Positions 42,802-51,579 of a stretch of DNA of 64,000 nucleotides are shown here, piece by piece. Below the pieces are notes generated by a model. The model made no database searches and had not been told where the DNA came from. It saw only the letters and a list, made by a program, of their open reading frames with translations. The stretch spans positions 2,619,001-2,683,000 of the forward strand of contig NZ_CP041243.1 in assembly GCF_006547065.1 (NCBI RefSeq), read 5' to 3'. The position numbers and the translations under genes were made by a program. The stretch comes from Brevundimonas sp. M20 (lineage in GTDB: Bacteria > Pseudomonadota > Alphaproteobacteria > Caulobacterales > Caulobacteraceae). Every line of letters begins with the position of its first letter. Position 1 is the first letter of the stretch.

Positions 42802-43350
42802 ATGAAACGCACGCTTCGCTTCTCCATCATCGCCTTGTCCGCACTCGCCCTGACGGCCTGCGCCACACTGCAACGCGGGCCTGTCGGCAATGCCGAGGTT
42901 CCGCAGCCGGGCAAACCCGTCGATCTGAACCGGTATGCCGGACTGTGGTATGAGATCGGCCGCTACGAGAACGGGTTTGAACGCGGATGTGAGGGCGTCA
43001 TCGCTGAATACACCCTTCGACCGGACGGCCTTGTCGGCGTCCGCAACAGCTGCCGACAGGATGGCGTGAACGGCGAACAGAAGGTCTCGGAGGGCAGGGC
43101 CCGCGTTGTCGAGGGCAGCCAGAACGCCAAGCTGAAGGTCTCCTTCTTCGGCCCCTTCTACGTCGGTGATTACTGGGTGCTGGACCGCGCCGACGACTAT
43201 TCCTGGTCGATCGTGGGCGAACCCTCCGGCCGCTACCTGTGGCTCCTCAGCCGGACGCCCCGCCCCTCTGAAGCGCAGCGTGCTGTGATTAACAGGCGCG
43301 CGCAGGAACTCGGCTACGACATGTCGCTGGTTCGCCCGACCTTGCACTGA
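42802..43350 (+). CDS. blc: Outer-membrane lipocalin (Blc-like lipoprotein)
   Basis: The signal peptide ends in the lipobox L-T-A-C, so the 182-residue protein is a predicted lipoprotein. The lipocalin motif reads N-R-Y-A-G-L-W-Y-E-I-G-R-Y, with the later C-x...C pair. The segment W-V-L-D-R-A-D-D-Y-S-W-S-I-V-G-E-P matches the Blc group strongly. Such bacterial lipocalins sit in the outer membrane and bind lysophospholipids or fatty acids. The gene is monocistronic, convergent with the HNH gene. Confidence 0.93.
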   Translation: MKRTLRFSIIALSALALTACATLQRGPVGNAEVPQPGKPVDLNRYAGLWYEIGRYENGFERGCEGVIAEYTLRPDGLVGVRNSCRQDGVNGEQKVSEGRARVVEGSQNAKLKVSFFGPFYVGDYWVLDRADDYSWSIVGEPSGRYLWLLSRTPRPSEAQRAVINRRAQELGYDMSLVRPTLH

Positions 43351-43366
43351 CGGCTGCCGGAACGCC

Positions 43367-43927
43367 CTACGGCTCCAGCTCGATGTCCCAGTACAGATAG
43401 TCCAGCCAGCTCTGGTGGAGGTAGTGCGGCGGGAAGCGACGGCCATGCTCCTGAAGCTGCCAGGCGCTGGGGCGGTGCGGGGCGCGGCGGATCGCCATCT
43501 GGGCCTGCTGGGGCGTGCGGCCGCCCTTGCGCAGGTTGCAGGGACCGCAGGCGGCGACGATGTTCTCCCACGTCGTGCGCCCGCCGCGACAACGCGGGAT
43601 GACGTGGTCAAAGGTCAGTTCGGTGGAGTCCCCGCAGTACTGGCAGACAAAGCCGTCGCGCAGGAAGACGTTGAAGCGGGTGAAGGCGGGCTGCCGGTCC
43701 TGATCCACATAGCTCTTCAGCGCGATCACGCTGGGCAGCTGGATTTCCATGGACGGGCTGCGCACGACCTTGTCGTACACCGACACGATGTCGACGCGGT
43801 CCTGATACACCGCCTTGACCACCTCCTCCCACGGCCAGATCGACAGCGGGTAGTAGGAAAGCGGCCGGAAGTCGGCGTTCAATACCAGAGCGGGCCAGCC
43901 CGAAGGGGGACGACTGAGGACCTGCAT
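43367..43927 (-). CDS. HNH endonuclease-family protein
   Basis: The 186-residue protein has a clear HNH domain with zinc cysteines: C-Q-Y-C-G-D, then F-D-H-V-I-P-R-C-R-G-G and W-E-N-I-V-A-A-C-G-P-C-N. The N-terminal half reads P-A-L-V-L-N-A-D-F-R-P-L-S-Y-Y-P. This form is widespread and single-copy in alphaproteobacteria, so it is more likely a housekeeping protein than a defence one. Its substrate is unknown. It ends 16 bp from the lipocalin stop on the opposite strand. Confidence 0.9.
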   Translation of the reverse strand: MQVLSRPPSGWPALVLNADFRPLSYYPLSIWPWEEVVKAVYQDRVDIVSVYDKVVRSPSMEIQLPSVIALKSYVDQDRQPAFTRFNVFLRDGFVCQYCGDSTELTFDHVIPRCRGGRTTWENIVAACGPCNLRKGGRTPQQAQMAIRRAPHRPSAWQLQEHGRRFPPHYLHQSWLDYLYWDIELEP

Positions 43928-44076
43928 CAGGTCCGCTCCGGGATACGGAGGGTTATCAAGGCGACAGGACTGAAGACACGTCTCCTTCCCTAGTCAGGCA
44001 AGCAAACCGTATCCCTGATTCGTGGGCTTGGCGATGACCGGACGACGACGCTTTCGCGACGCCCTCCGAGCGGCGA

Positions 44077-44724
44077 TCAGCGCGTGACCGTCCCCGGAAA
44101 CGCCGGCAGACTCCAGCCCCAAACCAGCGCCCCGGCGCGCAGGGCGAAGCCCAGTGAGGCGCCGACGAAGGCCGCCGGCCACAGGTCCAGACCCAGCACC
44201 CGCGCGAGCACGAACACCGTCGCCGCCAGCAGGGCCGCCGAAACGGTGATCTCACGCCGCAGCAGGATCGACGGCTCGCCCGCCAGCAGGTCGCGCACCA
44301 CCCCGCCGAAACAGGCGGTCAGCGCCCCCATGACGATGCAGATCAGCGGCGCGATGCCGAACGCCCCCGCCTTGGCCGCTCCCATCACGCCATAGGCCGC
44401 CAGTCCGAAGGCATCGAGCCACAGCAGGGCCCGGAACCGCCAGGGGCGCGCGCCGACGAGCCACACCGCCACCGATGCCGCCAGACAGACGGCGATGTAG
44501 CGCCAGTCCTGCACCCAGAAGACCGGGGCCCCGATCAGCAGGTCGCGCAGCGTCCCGCCGCCCACGCCTGTGATGGCGCCGAAGAAGGCGAAGGTGACGA
44601 GATCATGCTTCTGGCGCGCGGCGGCCAGCGCGCCGGTCGCGGCGAACACGGCCACGCCCGCGAAATCAAGCGCACCGAGAACCGTCTCGGGATTGGCGAT
44701 GGCGGGGTCGACCAGAGGCGTCAT
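44077..44724 (-). CDS. TRIC-type membrane channel family protein (UPF0126/YicG)
   Basis: The 215-residue protein has seven hydrophobic segments arranged as two repeats. Each carries a G-G-G-T-L-R-D or G-G-V-V-R-D-L-L motif, characteristic of UPF0126 and of bacterial homologues of trimeric intracellular cation channels. The first repeat starts at L-D-F-A-G-V-A-V-F-A-A-T-G-A-L. It likely conducts cations or small solutes across the inner membrane. I use the ATG at 44724 at the start of this region; the open frame upstream is antisense-like. It lies 17 bp downstream of the glycosylase gene on the same strand. Confidence 0.9.
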   Translation of the reverse strand: MTPLVDPAIANPETVLGALDFAGVAVFAATGALAAARQKHDLVTFAFFGAITGVGGGTLRDLLIGAPVFWVQDWRYIAVCLAASVAVWLVGARPWRFRALLWLDAFGLAAYGVMGAAKAGAFGIAPLICIVMGALTACFGGVVRDLLAGEPSILLRREITVSAALLAATVFVLARVLGLDLWPAAFVGASLGFALRAGALVWGWSLPAFPGTVTR

Positions 44725-44741
44725 GCGTCCGAGCCTAGCCT

Positions 44742-45398
44742 TTATGCGGGCGGGTTCTCCAGCACGATCTCGCCACGCTTCACCGCTCCGTACCAGGCCC
44801 AGAGAAGATGAGCCGCGACGCTGCGATGCGGGCTCCAGGCCTCGGCCCGCAGGTTGGCCGCCTTCTCCTTCGGCCGCTCGGGCGATCCATCGGCCCAGCG
44901 CATCGCCTCCTGAAGGGCGATGTCCCCGCCCGGAAACACATCCGTCCGCCCCTCGCAAAACATCAGAAAGGTGTCGGCGGTCCACCGGCCCACACCCTTG
45001 ATCGCCACCAGCTTCGCCACCGCCTCCTCGTCCGACAGTCGCTCCAGATGGTCGAAGTCGATCCGCCCCTCCACATGCGCCCGCGCGATCTCATGGCCAT
45101 AGGTCGCCTTCTGAACCGACAGACCCATGGCGCGCAGCGCCGCGATCTCGGTCGCCAGTACTCGCTCCGGCGTTACCTCGCCGCTTAACCCATCGATCAC
45201 CCGCTTCCAGATGGCGGCGGCGGACTGCACCGAAACCTGCTGCTCCACGATCATGCGGAACAGGCCCTCGAACCCACCGGTGCGGGACCGCCATTCAAAC
45301 ACGGGCACACAGGCCTGGGCCTCGGTCAGACGCGGGTCGAGGATGACCAGCGCGGCGCGGGCGGCGGCGATCTGTTCAGGGGTGGGCGGAACGGGCAT
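44742..45398 (-). CDS. DNA-3-methyladenine glycosylase (AlkA-like, HhH-GPD)
   Basis: The 218-residue protein shows the HhH-GPD fold: E-Q-Q-V-S-V-Q-S-A near the start of the domain, the hairpin L-V-A-I-K-G-V-G-R-W-T-A, and the catalytic aspartate in F-P-G-G-D-I-A-L. It would remove alkylated purines from DNA in the cytoplasm, starting base-excision repair. It is shorter than E. coli AlkA, lacking the N-terminal beta domain, as is usual for alphaproteobacterial forms. It may be co-transcribed with the TRIC-like gene. Confidence 0.92.
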   Translation of the reverse strand: MPVPPTPEQIAAARAALVILDPRLTEAQACVPVFEWRSRTGGFEGLFRMIVEQQVSVQSAAAIWKRVIDGLSGEVTPERVLATEIAALRAMGLSVQKATYGHEIARAHVEGRIDFDHLERLSDEEAVAKLVAIKGVGRWTADTFLMFCEGRTDVFPGGDIALQEAMRWADGSPERPKEKAANLRAEAWSPHRSVAAHLLWAWYGAVKRGEIVLENPPA

Positions 45399-45442
45399 CA
45401 GACCTCATCGACAGTCGGGATCGGGCCATTTAATCGTTTCGC

Positions 45443-46585
45443 ATGCTGACCCTGGACGACATTCTGCACCCGATCACGCCCGCGCAATTCCTCGCGGAGT
45501 ATGACGACCGGAAACCGCTGTATATTCCGGCGACCGACGACGCGCGCAAACGCGAGGTGCTGACCTGGTCGGCCTGGAACGGCCTGCTGAACCAGACCGC
45601 CAACTGGTCGGCCGCGTCGCTGCGGCTGATGCGGAACCATCAGGCTGTTCCGGCGGAACAGTACTGCCAGCCGGTCCAGACCCCCGACGGCATGGTCATG
45701 CGTCCTTTCCCGGCCAAGGTGGAGGTCTTCATGTCGGCGGGCGCCAGCGTGGTGGCCAATGAGGTGACGCATCTGCACCCGCCCGTCACCGCGGTCGCAG
45801 CGGCGCTGGGCAGCGCCTACGGCGCCCAGATCGGCGCCAATGTCTATTGCTCGTTCGAGGGCGTTCGCGCCTTCGGCAGCCACTATGACAACCACCACGT
45901 CTTCGTGGTTCAGACCGAAGGCGAGAAGGTCTGGAACCTCTATCAGAACCGGGCCGAAAACCCGACCGAAAACCCTGCCGACACGCCGGAGACCCGTCTG
46001 TTCTTCGAGCAGAGCCGAGGCCCCATCCTCCAGGAGGTGACGATGCGCCCCGGCGACGTCCTGTACCTGCCGAGGGGCTGGTATCACGACGCCCTCGCCA
46101 AGGACGGCCCCTCGCTGCACATCACCTTCTCCGTGGCGCCGCTCTATGGCCGCATCCTGTTCCAGTTGCTGGACCATGCGGCCATGCAGAACCCGGGCTT
46201 CCGGGCCTATCTGCCGCCCGCGCATCGGGATAGCGGCGTCGCCCTGCGCCGTCAGGTGGCGGAAATGAGCGATTACCTGAGCCGCCTCATGGCTTCCCCC
46301 GCCTTCCTTGATGAAGTGATCGCAGCCCAGGAACGGCTGGTGATCCGTCCGCCCGCCTACACCTTGCCCGTTCGCAAGCCGGTCACCCTGTACCAGACCA
46401 CCGGCCGGGCCTTCCCGCCGTCTTCCTCGATTATCCGCGGCGTCTACGAATGGATGATTGGCCAGCGTCGCTTCGCGATCGAGGATCTGATCGCCGAGAT
46501 CGACTACACGTCCGAGACCAACGTCCGGACGGCGGTCGAGGCCGCGGTCACCGCCGGCGCGCTGGTCCGGGAACAGGCGAGGTGA
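45443..46585 (+). CDS. JmjC/cupin oxygenase, RoxA-like
   Basis: The 380-residue protein belongs to the JmjC cupins related to ribosomal oxygenases. It carries an H-x-D iron site in G-S-H-Y-D-N-H-H-V-F. The distal histidine probably lies in R-G-W-Y-H-D. An N-terminal region with D-D-I-L-H-P-I-T-P-A-Q-F precedes it, and a C-terminal winged-helix-like dimerisation part follows. E. coli RoxA hydroxylates ribosomal protein L16 at an arginine; whether this protein does the same is inferred. Its stop overlaps the gluQ start (GTGA). Confidence 0.85.
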   Translation: MLTLDDILHPITPAQFLAEYDDRKPLYIPATDDARKREVLTWSAWNGLLNQTANWSAASLRLMRNHQAVPAEQYCQPVQTPDGMVMRPFPAKVEVFMSAGASVVANEVTHLHPPVTAVAAALGSAYGAQIGANVYCSFEGVRAFGSHYDNHHVFVVQTEGEKVWNLYQNRAENPTENPADTPETRLFFEQSRGPILQEVTMRPGDVLYLPRGWYHDALAKDGPSLHITFSVAPLYGRILFQLLDHAAMQNPGFRAYLPPAHRDSGVALRRQVAEMSDYLSRLMASPAFLDEVIAAQERLVIRPPAYTLPVRKPVTLYQTTGRAFPPSSSIIRGVYEWMIGQRRFAIEDLIAEIDYTSETNVRTAVEAAVTAGALVREQAR

Positions 46586-47433
46586 GCCTGACCACCCGCT
46601 TCGCCCCTTCCCCGACCGGGCGACTGCACAAGGGTCACGCCTTTTCCGCCCTGACGGCATGGACGGCGGCGAAGGCCGGGGGCGGACGGTTCATCCTGCG
46701 GATGGAGGACATCGACCCCACACGCTGCAAGCCCGAGTATGATGCCGGGATCCTCGAAGATCTGGACTGGCTCGGGCTGGAGTGGGAGACGCCTGTGCGT
46801 CGTCAGTCTGAACATCTGACCGACTACGCCACGCTCATCGAAGTGCTGGACCGACGTGGCCTGCTGTACCGTTGCTTCCGCACCCGCAAGGACATTCTTG
46901 ACGCCATCGGCGACGCCCCGCACGGCAGTCCCGAAGCCGTCCGGCCCGGCCCGCACCCCGTCGATGAGGAGGCAGCCCTGCTGGCCGAGGGCAAGCCCTT
47001 CGCCTGGCGGCTGTCGCTGGATCGCGCGCGAGCGGCTCTCGGCGGTCGGGCATGGGATGCGCTGGCCTTTGTCGAAGAGGGCGCAGGCCCCGCCGGCGAA
47101 CGAGGTCTGATCCGCGCCCGGCCCGAAACCGCCGGAGACGTCGTCGTCGCGCGCAAGGACGCCGGAACCGCCTACCACGTCGCCGTTACCCACGACGACG
47201 CCCTGCAGGGGATCACCCACATCATCCGGGGGCTGGACCTGTTCGAGGCGACCCACATTCAGGTCCTGATCCAGGCCTTGATGGGCTGGCCGACGCCGAC
47301 CTATCGCCACCACCACCTGATCACCGGCCCCGATGGCCGCCGCTATGCCAAGCGGGACGGGTCGGTGACGCTGGCCCATCTGCGCTCACAGGGTGTGTCG
47401 CCCGCCGCCCTGCGGGCCGAACTCGGCGTCTAG
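46582..47433 (+). CDS. gluQ: Glutamyl-Q tRNA(Asp) synthetase
   Basis: The 283-residue class I enzyme has the HIGH-like motif P-T-G-R-L-H-K-G-H-A and the KMSKS-like Y-A-K-R-D-G-S. It lacks the C-terminal anticodon-binding domain of GltX. It therefore fits GluQ-RS, which attaches glutamate to the queuosine of tRNA-Asp. The usual zinc cysteines are partly altered. Its start is GTG at 46582, overlapping the stop of the cupin gene, so the two are coupled. Its 3' end overlaps the convergent PPK2 gene by 4 bp. Confidence 0.9.
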   Translation: MSLTTRFAPSPTGRLHKGHAFSALTAWTAAKAGGGRFILRMEDIDPTRCKPEYDAGILEDLDWLGLEWETPVRRQSEHLTDYATLIEVLDRRGLLYRCFRTRKDILDAIGDAPHGSPEAVRPGPHPVDEEAALLAEGKPFAWRLSLDRARAALGGRAWDALAFVEEGAGPAGERGLIRARPETAGDVVVARKDAGTAYHVAVTHDDALQGITHIIRGLDLFEATHIQVLIQALMGWPTPTYRHHHLITGPDGRRYAKRDGSVTLAHLRSQGVSPAALRAELGV

Positions 47434-48179
47434 CGGAACAGCCGATCCAGATTGTCCGCCACCGGAAAGACGATCTTCGCGTCCGGTGCATCCGCCGCTT
47501 CGCCCGGCCCGCCGATGCTGCGCAGCACGTGCCGGATGACATTCAGCCGGGCCGTCTTCTTGTCGTCGGTGGCCACGGCGGTCCAGCGCGCCGCCTTCGT
47601 ATCCGTTTCTTCCAGCATCCGGTTGCGGGCGCCGCTGTAGGCGTCCCAGCGAGCCTCGGCCTCGGCGTCCAGCGAGGACAGCTTGAACCGCTTCAGCGGG
47701 TCCTCCCGCCGCTCGGCCAACCGCGTCGCCTGCTCCTGACGCGAGATGTCCAGCCACAGTTTGATCAGCACGATCCCGTCGTCCGTCAGCATCCGCTCGA
47801 AGCGCGGCGCATCCTTCAGGAACTGGGCGTGCTGTTCCGGCGTGCAGAAGCCCATCACCGGCTCGACCCCGCCACGATTGTACCAGGAGCGGTTCAGGAT
47901 CACCGTCTCGCCCGCCGCCGGAAGATGGCTGACGTAGCGCTGGAAATACCACTGGCTCGCCTCGCGCTCGGTCGGCTTTGGCAGGGCCACCACCCGCGTC
48001 TGCCGGGGCGACATATATTCGGTCAGCCGCTTGATCGCGCCGTCCTTGCCCGCCGTGTCGCGCCCCTCCAGCACGATCAGGGTGCGCAGCCCCTGCTCGA
48101 TGGTCCACGCCTGCGTCTCCACCAGCTTGACCTGCAGCTGCTCCAGCGCCTTGTCGTAGTCGTCTGAATTCTTGCCCAT
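47430..48179 (-). CDS. ppk2: Polyphosphate kinase 2 (PPK2)
   Basis: The protein has the PPK2 P-loop fold: Walker A V-L-E-G-R-D-T-A-G-K-D-G, the lid R-S-W-Y-N-R-G-G-V-E-P, and R-L-A-E-R-R-E-D-P-L-K-R-F-K-L-S. It uses polyphosphate to phosphorylate nucleoside mono- or diphosphates in the cytoplasm. With 249 residues it is a single-domain type. The ATG at 48179 gives M-G-K-N-S-D-D-Y, the common start; an ATG at 48206 would add nine residues. A very long open frame continues upstream on this strand to 50510, but it is antisense to other genes and not real. Confidence 0.9.
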   Translation of the reverse strand: MGKNSDDYDKALEQLQVKLVETQAWTIEQGLRTLIVLEGRDTAGKDGAIKRLTEYMSPRQTRVVALPKPTEREASQWYFQRYVSHLPAAGETVILNRSWYNRGGVEPVMGFCTPEQHAQFLKDAPRFERMLTDDGIVLIKLWLDISRQEQATRLAERREDPLKRFKLSSLDAEAEARWDAYSGARNRMLEETDTKAARWTAVATDDKKTARLNVIRHVLRSIGGPGEAADAPDAKIVFPVADNLDRLFR

Positions 48180-48317
48180 GCGCCCAACCTGCGCGCCCTG
48201 CGCCATCAGGGCAATGTTGCAGACGTGTTTCAGCACCTGCCACAAACCTTTCCGCGTTCTAACGTGTAGGCGACCGTTGATACGGCTAAGCCTGAGCCCT
48301 CGCACAGGAGACCCCGG

Positions 48318-49448
48318 ATGCTCGCTTCGCGCCGCAGCCTGCTGACCGGCCTCGCCGCCCTGCCTCTGGCGGGCGCCCTGCCTCGTATGGCCTTCGCCAC
48401 GGACCTGACCGGCGCCGACGCCGCGCTGGGCGAGGTCTTCGCCGCCGCCGGACCGCCCGCCATGGCCGCGGGCGTCCTCGGTCCCGAAGGGCTGGACTGG
48501 ACCGGCGTGCGGGGCGTCCGACGTCAGGGCGAGGCCGATCCCGTCACCCTGCGGGACCGCTGGCATCTGGGCTCCAACACCAAGGCCATGACCGCCGCCG
48601 TTCTGGCCCGTCTGATCGAGCAGGGTCGCGCCCGCTGGGCCATGCCGCTGAACGAAGCCTTCCCCGAGCTGACCCTCGACCGCGGCTGGGACGGCCTGAC
48701 GCTCGATGACGTCATGCACCACCGCGCGGGCCTGCTGGACGGCCCCGTCATCAACCGCGACTGGCTGATCAGCGCCCGCGCCGACGCCCGCCCCCTGCCC
48801 GGGCAGCGCCGGGCGATGGTCGAGCGGATTCTGGCCGCCCCGCCCGCCGGGCCGCGCGGAACCTTCGCCTATGGCAACGCCAACTACATCCTGATCGGCG
48901 CGGCCATCGAGCGGATCACGGGCGGGTCGTGGGAGGACGCCATGCGGGCCGAGCTCTACACGCCCCTGAACCTGACCAGCGCCGGCTTCGGCCCGCCGCC
49001 CGGGCGCGACAATCCCTGGGGCCACCGCCTGATCGGCGAGACCCGCACCGCCATCCCGCCCGAGACCCCCGGCGCCGACAATCCCGCCGCCCTCGGCCCC
49101 GCGGGCACGGCCCATATGAGCCTGGACGACTACGCCCGCTTCATCAGCGCCATGATGGGCGGCGCCCCCGGCTGGCTGGGCGCCGACAGCCTGAACCGCC
49201 TGACCACCCCGCCCGAAGGCGCCGCCTACGCCTGCGGCTGGGGCGTGCGTCAGCAGCCGTGGGGCGGCGTCGGCGGTCCGGGCCCGGTCATCGGCCACGA
49301 CGGCTCCAACACCATGTGGCACTGCACCGTCGCCGCCGCGCCCCGGCGTGAGCGGGCCGTCATCGTCCTGAGCAACGACGGCCCCGCCGGGCGCGCCGCC
49401 TGTCAGGGCGCGCTGCAGAAGCTGATCCCTATCGCCTTCGCCCCGTAA
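48318..49448 (+). CDS. Serine hydrolase of the class C beta-lactamase/penicillin-binding family
   Basis: The 376-residue protein starts with a twin-arginine-like signal (S-R-R-S-L-L-T-G), so it may be exported folded. The catalytic S-x-x-K is in G-S-N-T-K-A-M, and Y-x-N is in F-A-Y-G-N-A-N-Y. The third motif appears as H-D-G-S near W-H-C-T in place of K-T-G. It belongs to the broad EstB/AmpC-like serine hydrolases. Peptidase, esterase or beta-lactamase activity cannot be told from the sequence. It is divergent from PPK2 and followed closely by the extensin-like gene. Confidence 0.85.
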   Translation: MLASRRSLLTGLAALPLAGALPRMAFATDLTGADAALGEVFAAAGPPAMAAGVLGPEGLDWTGVRGVRRQGEADPVTLRDRWHLGSNTKAMTAAVLARLIEQGRARWAMPLNEAFPELTLDRGWDGLTLDDVMHHRAGLLDGPVINRDWLISARADARPLPGQRRAMVERILAAPPAGPRGTFAYGNANYILIGAAIERITGGSWEDAMRAELYTPLNLTSAGFGPPPGRDNPWGHRLIGETRTAIPPETPGADNPAALGPAGTAHMSLDDYARFISAMMGGAPGWLGADSLNRLTTPPEGAAYACGWGVRQQPWGGVGGPGPVIGHDGSNTMWHCTVAAAPRRERAVIVLSNDGPAGRAACQGALQKLIPIAFAP

Positions 49449-49493
49449 GCTTCTCCTTGCCCGCGCCGCCGGGACGGTTAACCCTGTCCCGGC

Positions 49494-50255
49494 ATGAAGC
49501 GCGACTTCGCCGATTTCTGGAACCTGTTGTGGGAGGCCGCGCTGGGTGTCTGCGCGGCCTTCGCCCTGCTCAACGCCTTCGCCCCGCATCAGGATCTGCC
49601 GTGGAAGCCGCTGGACCTGAACCACCCGATCGGTCAGGCCACCGCCGCCAAGGTCAGCGACTTCGAGGTCACCCGCCTGTCCGCGCCCGAGGAAGTGACC
49701 GCCGTCACCGACGCCTGCATGCGCATCCTGCGCGAGGCGGGGGTGCGGGTCGAACGGGCCGAGGACCGCGACGACGGCGGCTTCTGCGTCGTTCAGGGCG
49801 CCGTGCGCCTCACCGGCGGCGACATCACCCCCCTGGCGCCCGGCGGACTGGTCATGCAGTGCCCGCTGGCCGTCCGCTACGTCATCTGGGACCGTCAGGT
49901 GCTCCAGCCCGCCGCGCAGGAGGCTTTCGGCTCCCGCGTGGCCCGCGTCGACAACTACGGCTCCTATTCCTGCCGCCGCATCTACAACTCCGACCGTCCG
50001 GACGACCGGCCCAGCGAGCACGCCCGCGCCAACGCCCTTGATGTCGCGGGCGTCACCCTCGAGGACGGCCGCCACGTCTCCATCGCCAATGACTGGACCG
50101 GAGACGGCCCCGAGGCCGACACCCGCGCCCGCTTCCTCAAACGCCTGCGCGACGGGGCCTGCCGCGTCTTCTCCACCGTCCTGAGCCCCGACTACAACGA
50201 GGCCCACCGCGACCACCTGCACCTCGACGGAGCCGAACGCGGCCTCTGCCGCTAG
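49494..50255 (+). CDS. Extensin-like C-terminal domain protein (LAS peptidase fold)
   Basis: The 253-residue protein has an N-terminal membrane anchor (about residues 13-30) and an extensin-like domain. The zinc-site pattern is like LAS metallopeptidases: S-E-H-A-x-x-N-A-L-D-V-A (H and D), and H-R-D-H-L-H-L-D. Conserved cysteines include C-P-L-A and S-C-R-R. It is likely a periplasmic peptidoglycan hydrolase, as the fold and exported location suggest. It follows the serine hydrolase gene by 45 bp, and the two may be co-transcribed. Confidence 0.87.
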   Translation: MKRDFADFWNLLWEAALGVCAAFALLNAFAPHQDLPWKPLDLNHPIGQATAAKVSDFEVTRLSAPEEVTAVTDACMRILREAGVRVERAEDRDDGGFCVVQGAVRLTGGDITPLAPGGLVMQCPLAVRYVIWDRQVLQPAAQEAFGSRVARVDNYGSYSCRRIYNSDRPDDRPSEHARANALDVAGVTLEDGRHVSIANDWTGDGPEADTRARFLKRLRDGACRVFSTVLSPDYNEAHRDHLHLDGAERGLCR

Positions 50256-50472
50256 GGAAGGTAAGGCCTCGCTTACCCTTTTCGCCTTGCGAGTGAATCG
50301 CTTTGCTGTTGACCGCCGCTGTTTTGCGGGTGAGAACTTCGCCCGCAGTCCGGATTTCGCGCGGTCTCCATCCCCGTGCAGCGCTCCTTCTACTGAACGA
50401 GCTTGTCCAGATGGGCTGACGGATTCCCCGCAGGGGCATCCGCCTGGAAAAGCGCGTTTACGGAGACGCACA
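50256..50472 (+). promoter_or_regulatory. Upstream leader region of the cold-shock gene
   Basis: A 217-bp interval precedes the cold-shock gene and holds no credible gene. Long structured leaders are usual for csp genes. Some short complementary stretches are visible, but I cannot define a promoter or a confident structure. Confidence 0.3.
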
Positions 50473-50676
50473 ATGGCGACCGGTACGGTCAAGTGGTTCA
50501 ACCCGACCAAGGGTTATGGCTTCATCCAGCCTGATGGCGGCGGTCAGGACGTGTTCGTCCACATCACCGCGGTTCAGAAGGCTGGCCTCGCGGGCCTCGA
50601 TGAAAACGCCAAGGTCGAATACGAGCTGGAATCCCAGCGCGGCAAGACCTCGGCCGTGGATCTGAAGGTCCTCTAA
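50473..50676 (+). CDS. Cold-shock protein (CspA family)
   Basis: The 67-residue protein is a single cold-shock domain. RNP1 is K-G-Y-G-F-I-Q-P and RNP2 is V-F-V-H-I, preceded by G-T-V-K-W-F-N. It binds single-stranded RNA and DNA and acts as an RNA chaperone. The ATG at 50473 is preceded by GGAGACGCACA, a good ribosome site. The gene is monocistronic with a strong terminator at 50704-50733. Confidence 0.96.
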   Translation: MATGTVKWFNPTKGYGFIQPDGGGQDVFVHITAVQKAGLAGLDENAKVEYELESQRGKTSAVDLKVL

Positions 50677-50703
50677 GGACCGACATCCATGTCGAAACGG
50701 AAG

Positions 50704-50733
50704 GGCGCGGCAGCTTCGGCAGCCGCGCCTTTT
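50704..50733 (+). terminator. Rho-independent terminator of the cold-shock gene
   Basis: GGCGCGGC pairs with GCCGCGCC (loop about 10 nt) and is followed by TTTTTG. Confidence 0.9.
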
Positions 50734-50821
50734 TGTTTGGGCCGCGGACCGTCGGCCCTTCGGGACCTCCCGACCCGACGCGGCCTGGCGCTTCGCGCAG
50801 GCTGATCCGCTTTCAACCAAG

Positions 50822-50976
50822 CCCTCCCCCTCGATGGGGGAGGGTTGGGTGGGGGTGGCGGCAGGGCATTTCAGGACGAGTCCGCGAGGCTCAGTCGACC
50901 TCTCCCAATGCGCCACACTCACACAGGCACAGAGCGCACCCCCATCCCCGACCCTTCCCCCATCGAGGGGGAAGGG
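50822..50976. repeat. Inverted pair of REP-like palindromic elements
   Basis: Each unit is itself a palindrome, CCCTCCCCCTCGATGGGGGA-like, with an adjoining T-G-G-G-T-G-G-G-G-G tail (50822-50858). A second, inverted copy occupies 50937-50976. Such head-to-head palindromes are dispersed non-coding repeats in many bacteria. The units flank about 80 bp of unique sequence, and together fill most of the gap after the cold-shock gene. Confidence 0.8.
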
Positions 50977-50982
50977 AGACAA

Positions 50983-51531
50983 TCACGGCACATCCTCCGC
51001 CACTCCGTCCGGCACGCCCGTCTCCTCCCGCCACGCCGCGCGGTTGGCCATCAGAATGAGCATGTCCACATAGCCGGCCCGCCGCAGGCGGCCCTCCTCA
51101 TCCCAGAACCCCTCCGCCCACGGGTGTTTCGCGGTCAGCCACGCCCGATCCTTCGCCGCCGCCTCGGCGCCCAGGTGTTCGGCCCGCCACTCCAGCACAA
51201 AGCCGACATGCCACAGGGGCGTGCCCACCGGCGGCCCCGCCCCCGTCATCGCCTCGGCCAGGGTCATCGCCAGCGCCCGCTGCTCCGCCAGCCTCAGTTC
51301 GAACTCGTCCAGCCGCGCCCGCGCCCACCGATCCCAGCCCTCCACCGGCTCCGGCTTCGCATCCACCCGCTCCGGACGCCGCCAGCTCTCCGACGCCCGC
51401 CGCCGCCACAGGTTGGCCAGCCCGACCTGATACCGCCGCGCCAGCGACGCCCCGGTCTCCCCGGCCTCCCAGCACCGCCGGATCTCGTCCCAGCTCTCAT
51501 CCGAACGGATTTTCTGATCGCTCCAGTCCAT
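50983..51531 (-). CDS. Hypothetical protein with N-terminal helix-turn-helix-like segment
   Basis: The 182-residue protein has an N-terminal segment E-A-G-E-T-G-A-S-L-A-R-R-Y-Q-V-G-L-A-N-L that looks like a helix-turn-helix of the kind in small-terminase or transposase-related proteins. The remainder is tryptophan-rich and helical. I do not recognise a named family. It is flanked on both sides by REP-like palindromes (50822-50976 and 51580-51711). It lacks the HUH motif of REP-associated transposases. The ATG at 51531 fits the conserved-looking start; the open frame upstream is not protein-like. Confidence 0.65.
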   Translation of the reverse strand: MDWSDQKIRSDESWDEIRRCWEAGETGASLARRYQVGLANLWRRRASESWRRPERVDAKPEPVEGWDRWARARLDEFELRLAEQRALAMTLAEAMTGAGPPVGTPLWHVGFVLEWRAEHLGAEAAAKDRAWLTAKHPWAEGFWDEEGRLRRAGYVDMLILMANRAAWREETGVPDGVAEDVP

Positions 51532-51579
51532 GGGCGGAGGATAGACCGGCGGTGCGTCAAAATTGGTCGCATGGGTTTT

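Noticed and set aside
45398..46660. A 420-codon minus-strand frame
   Set aside because: It is antisense to the RoxA-like oxygenase gene, whose HxD motif and coupling to gluQ are convincing.
47430..50510. A 1026-codon open frame on the minus strand
   Set aside because: Only the first-translated region is shadow; the true gene is PPK2 (47430-48179). The rest is antisense to the serine hydrolase, extensin-like and cold-shock genes and is low-complexity glycine/arginine sequence typical of high-GC shadows.
50983..51531. REP-associated tyrosine transposase
   Set aside because: The protein flanked by REP-like palindromes has no H-U-H motif or catalytic tyrosine context.
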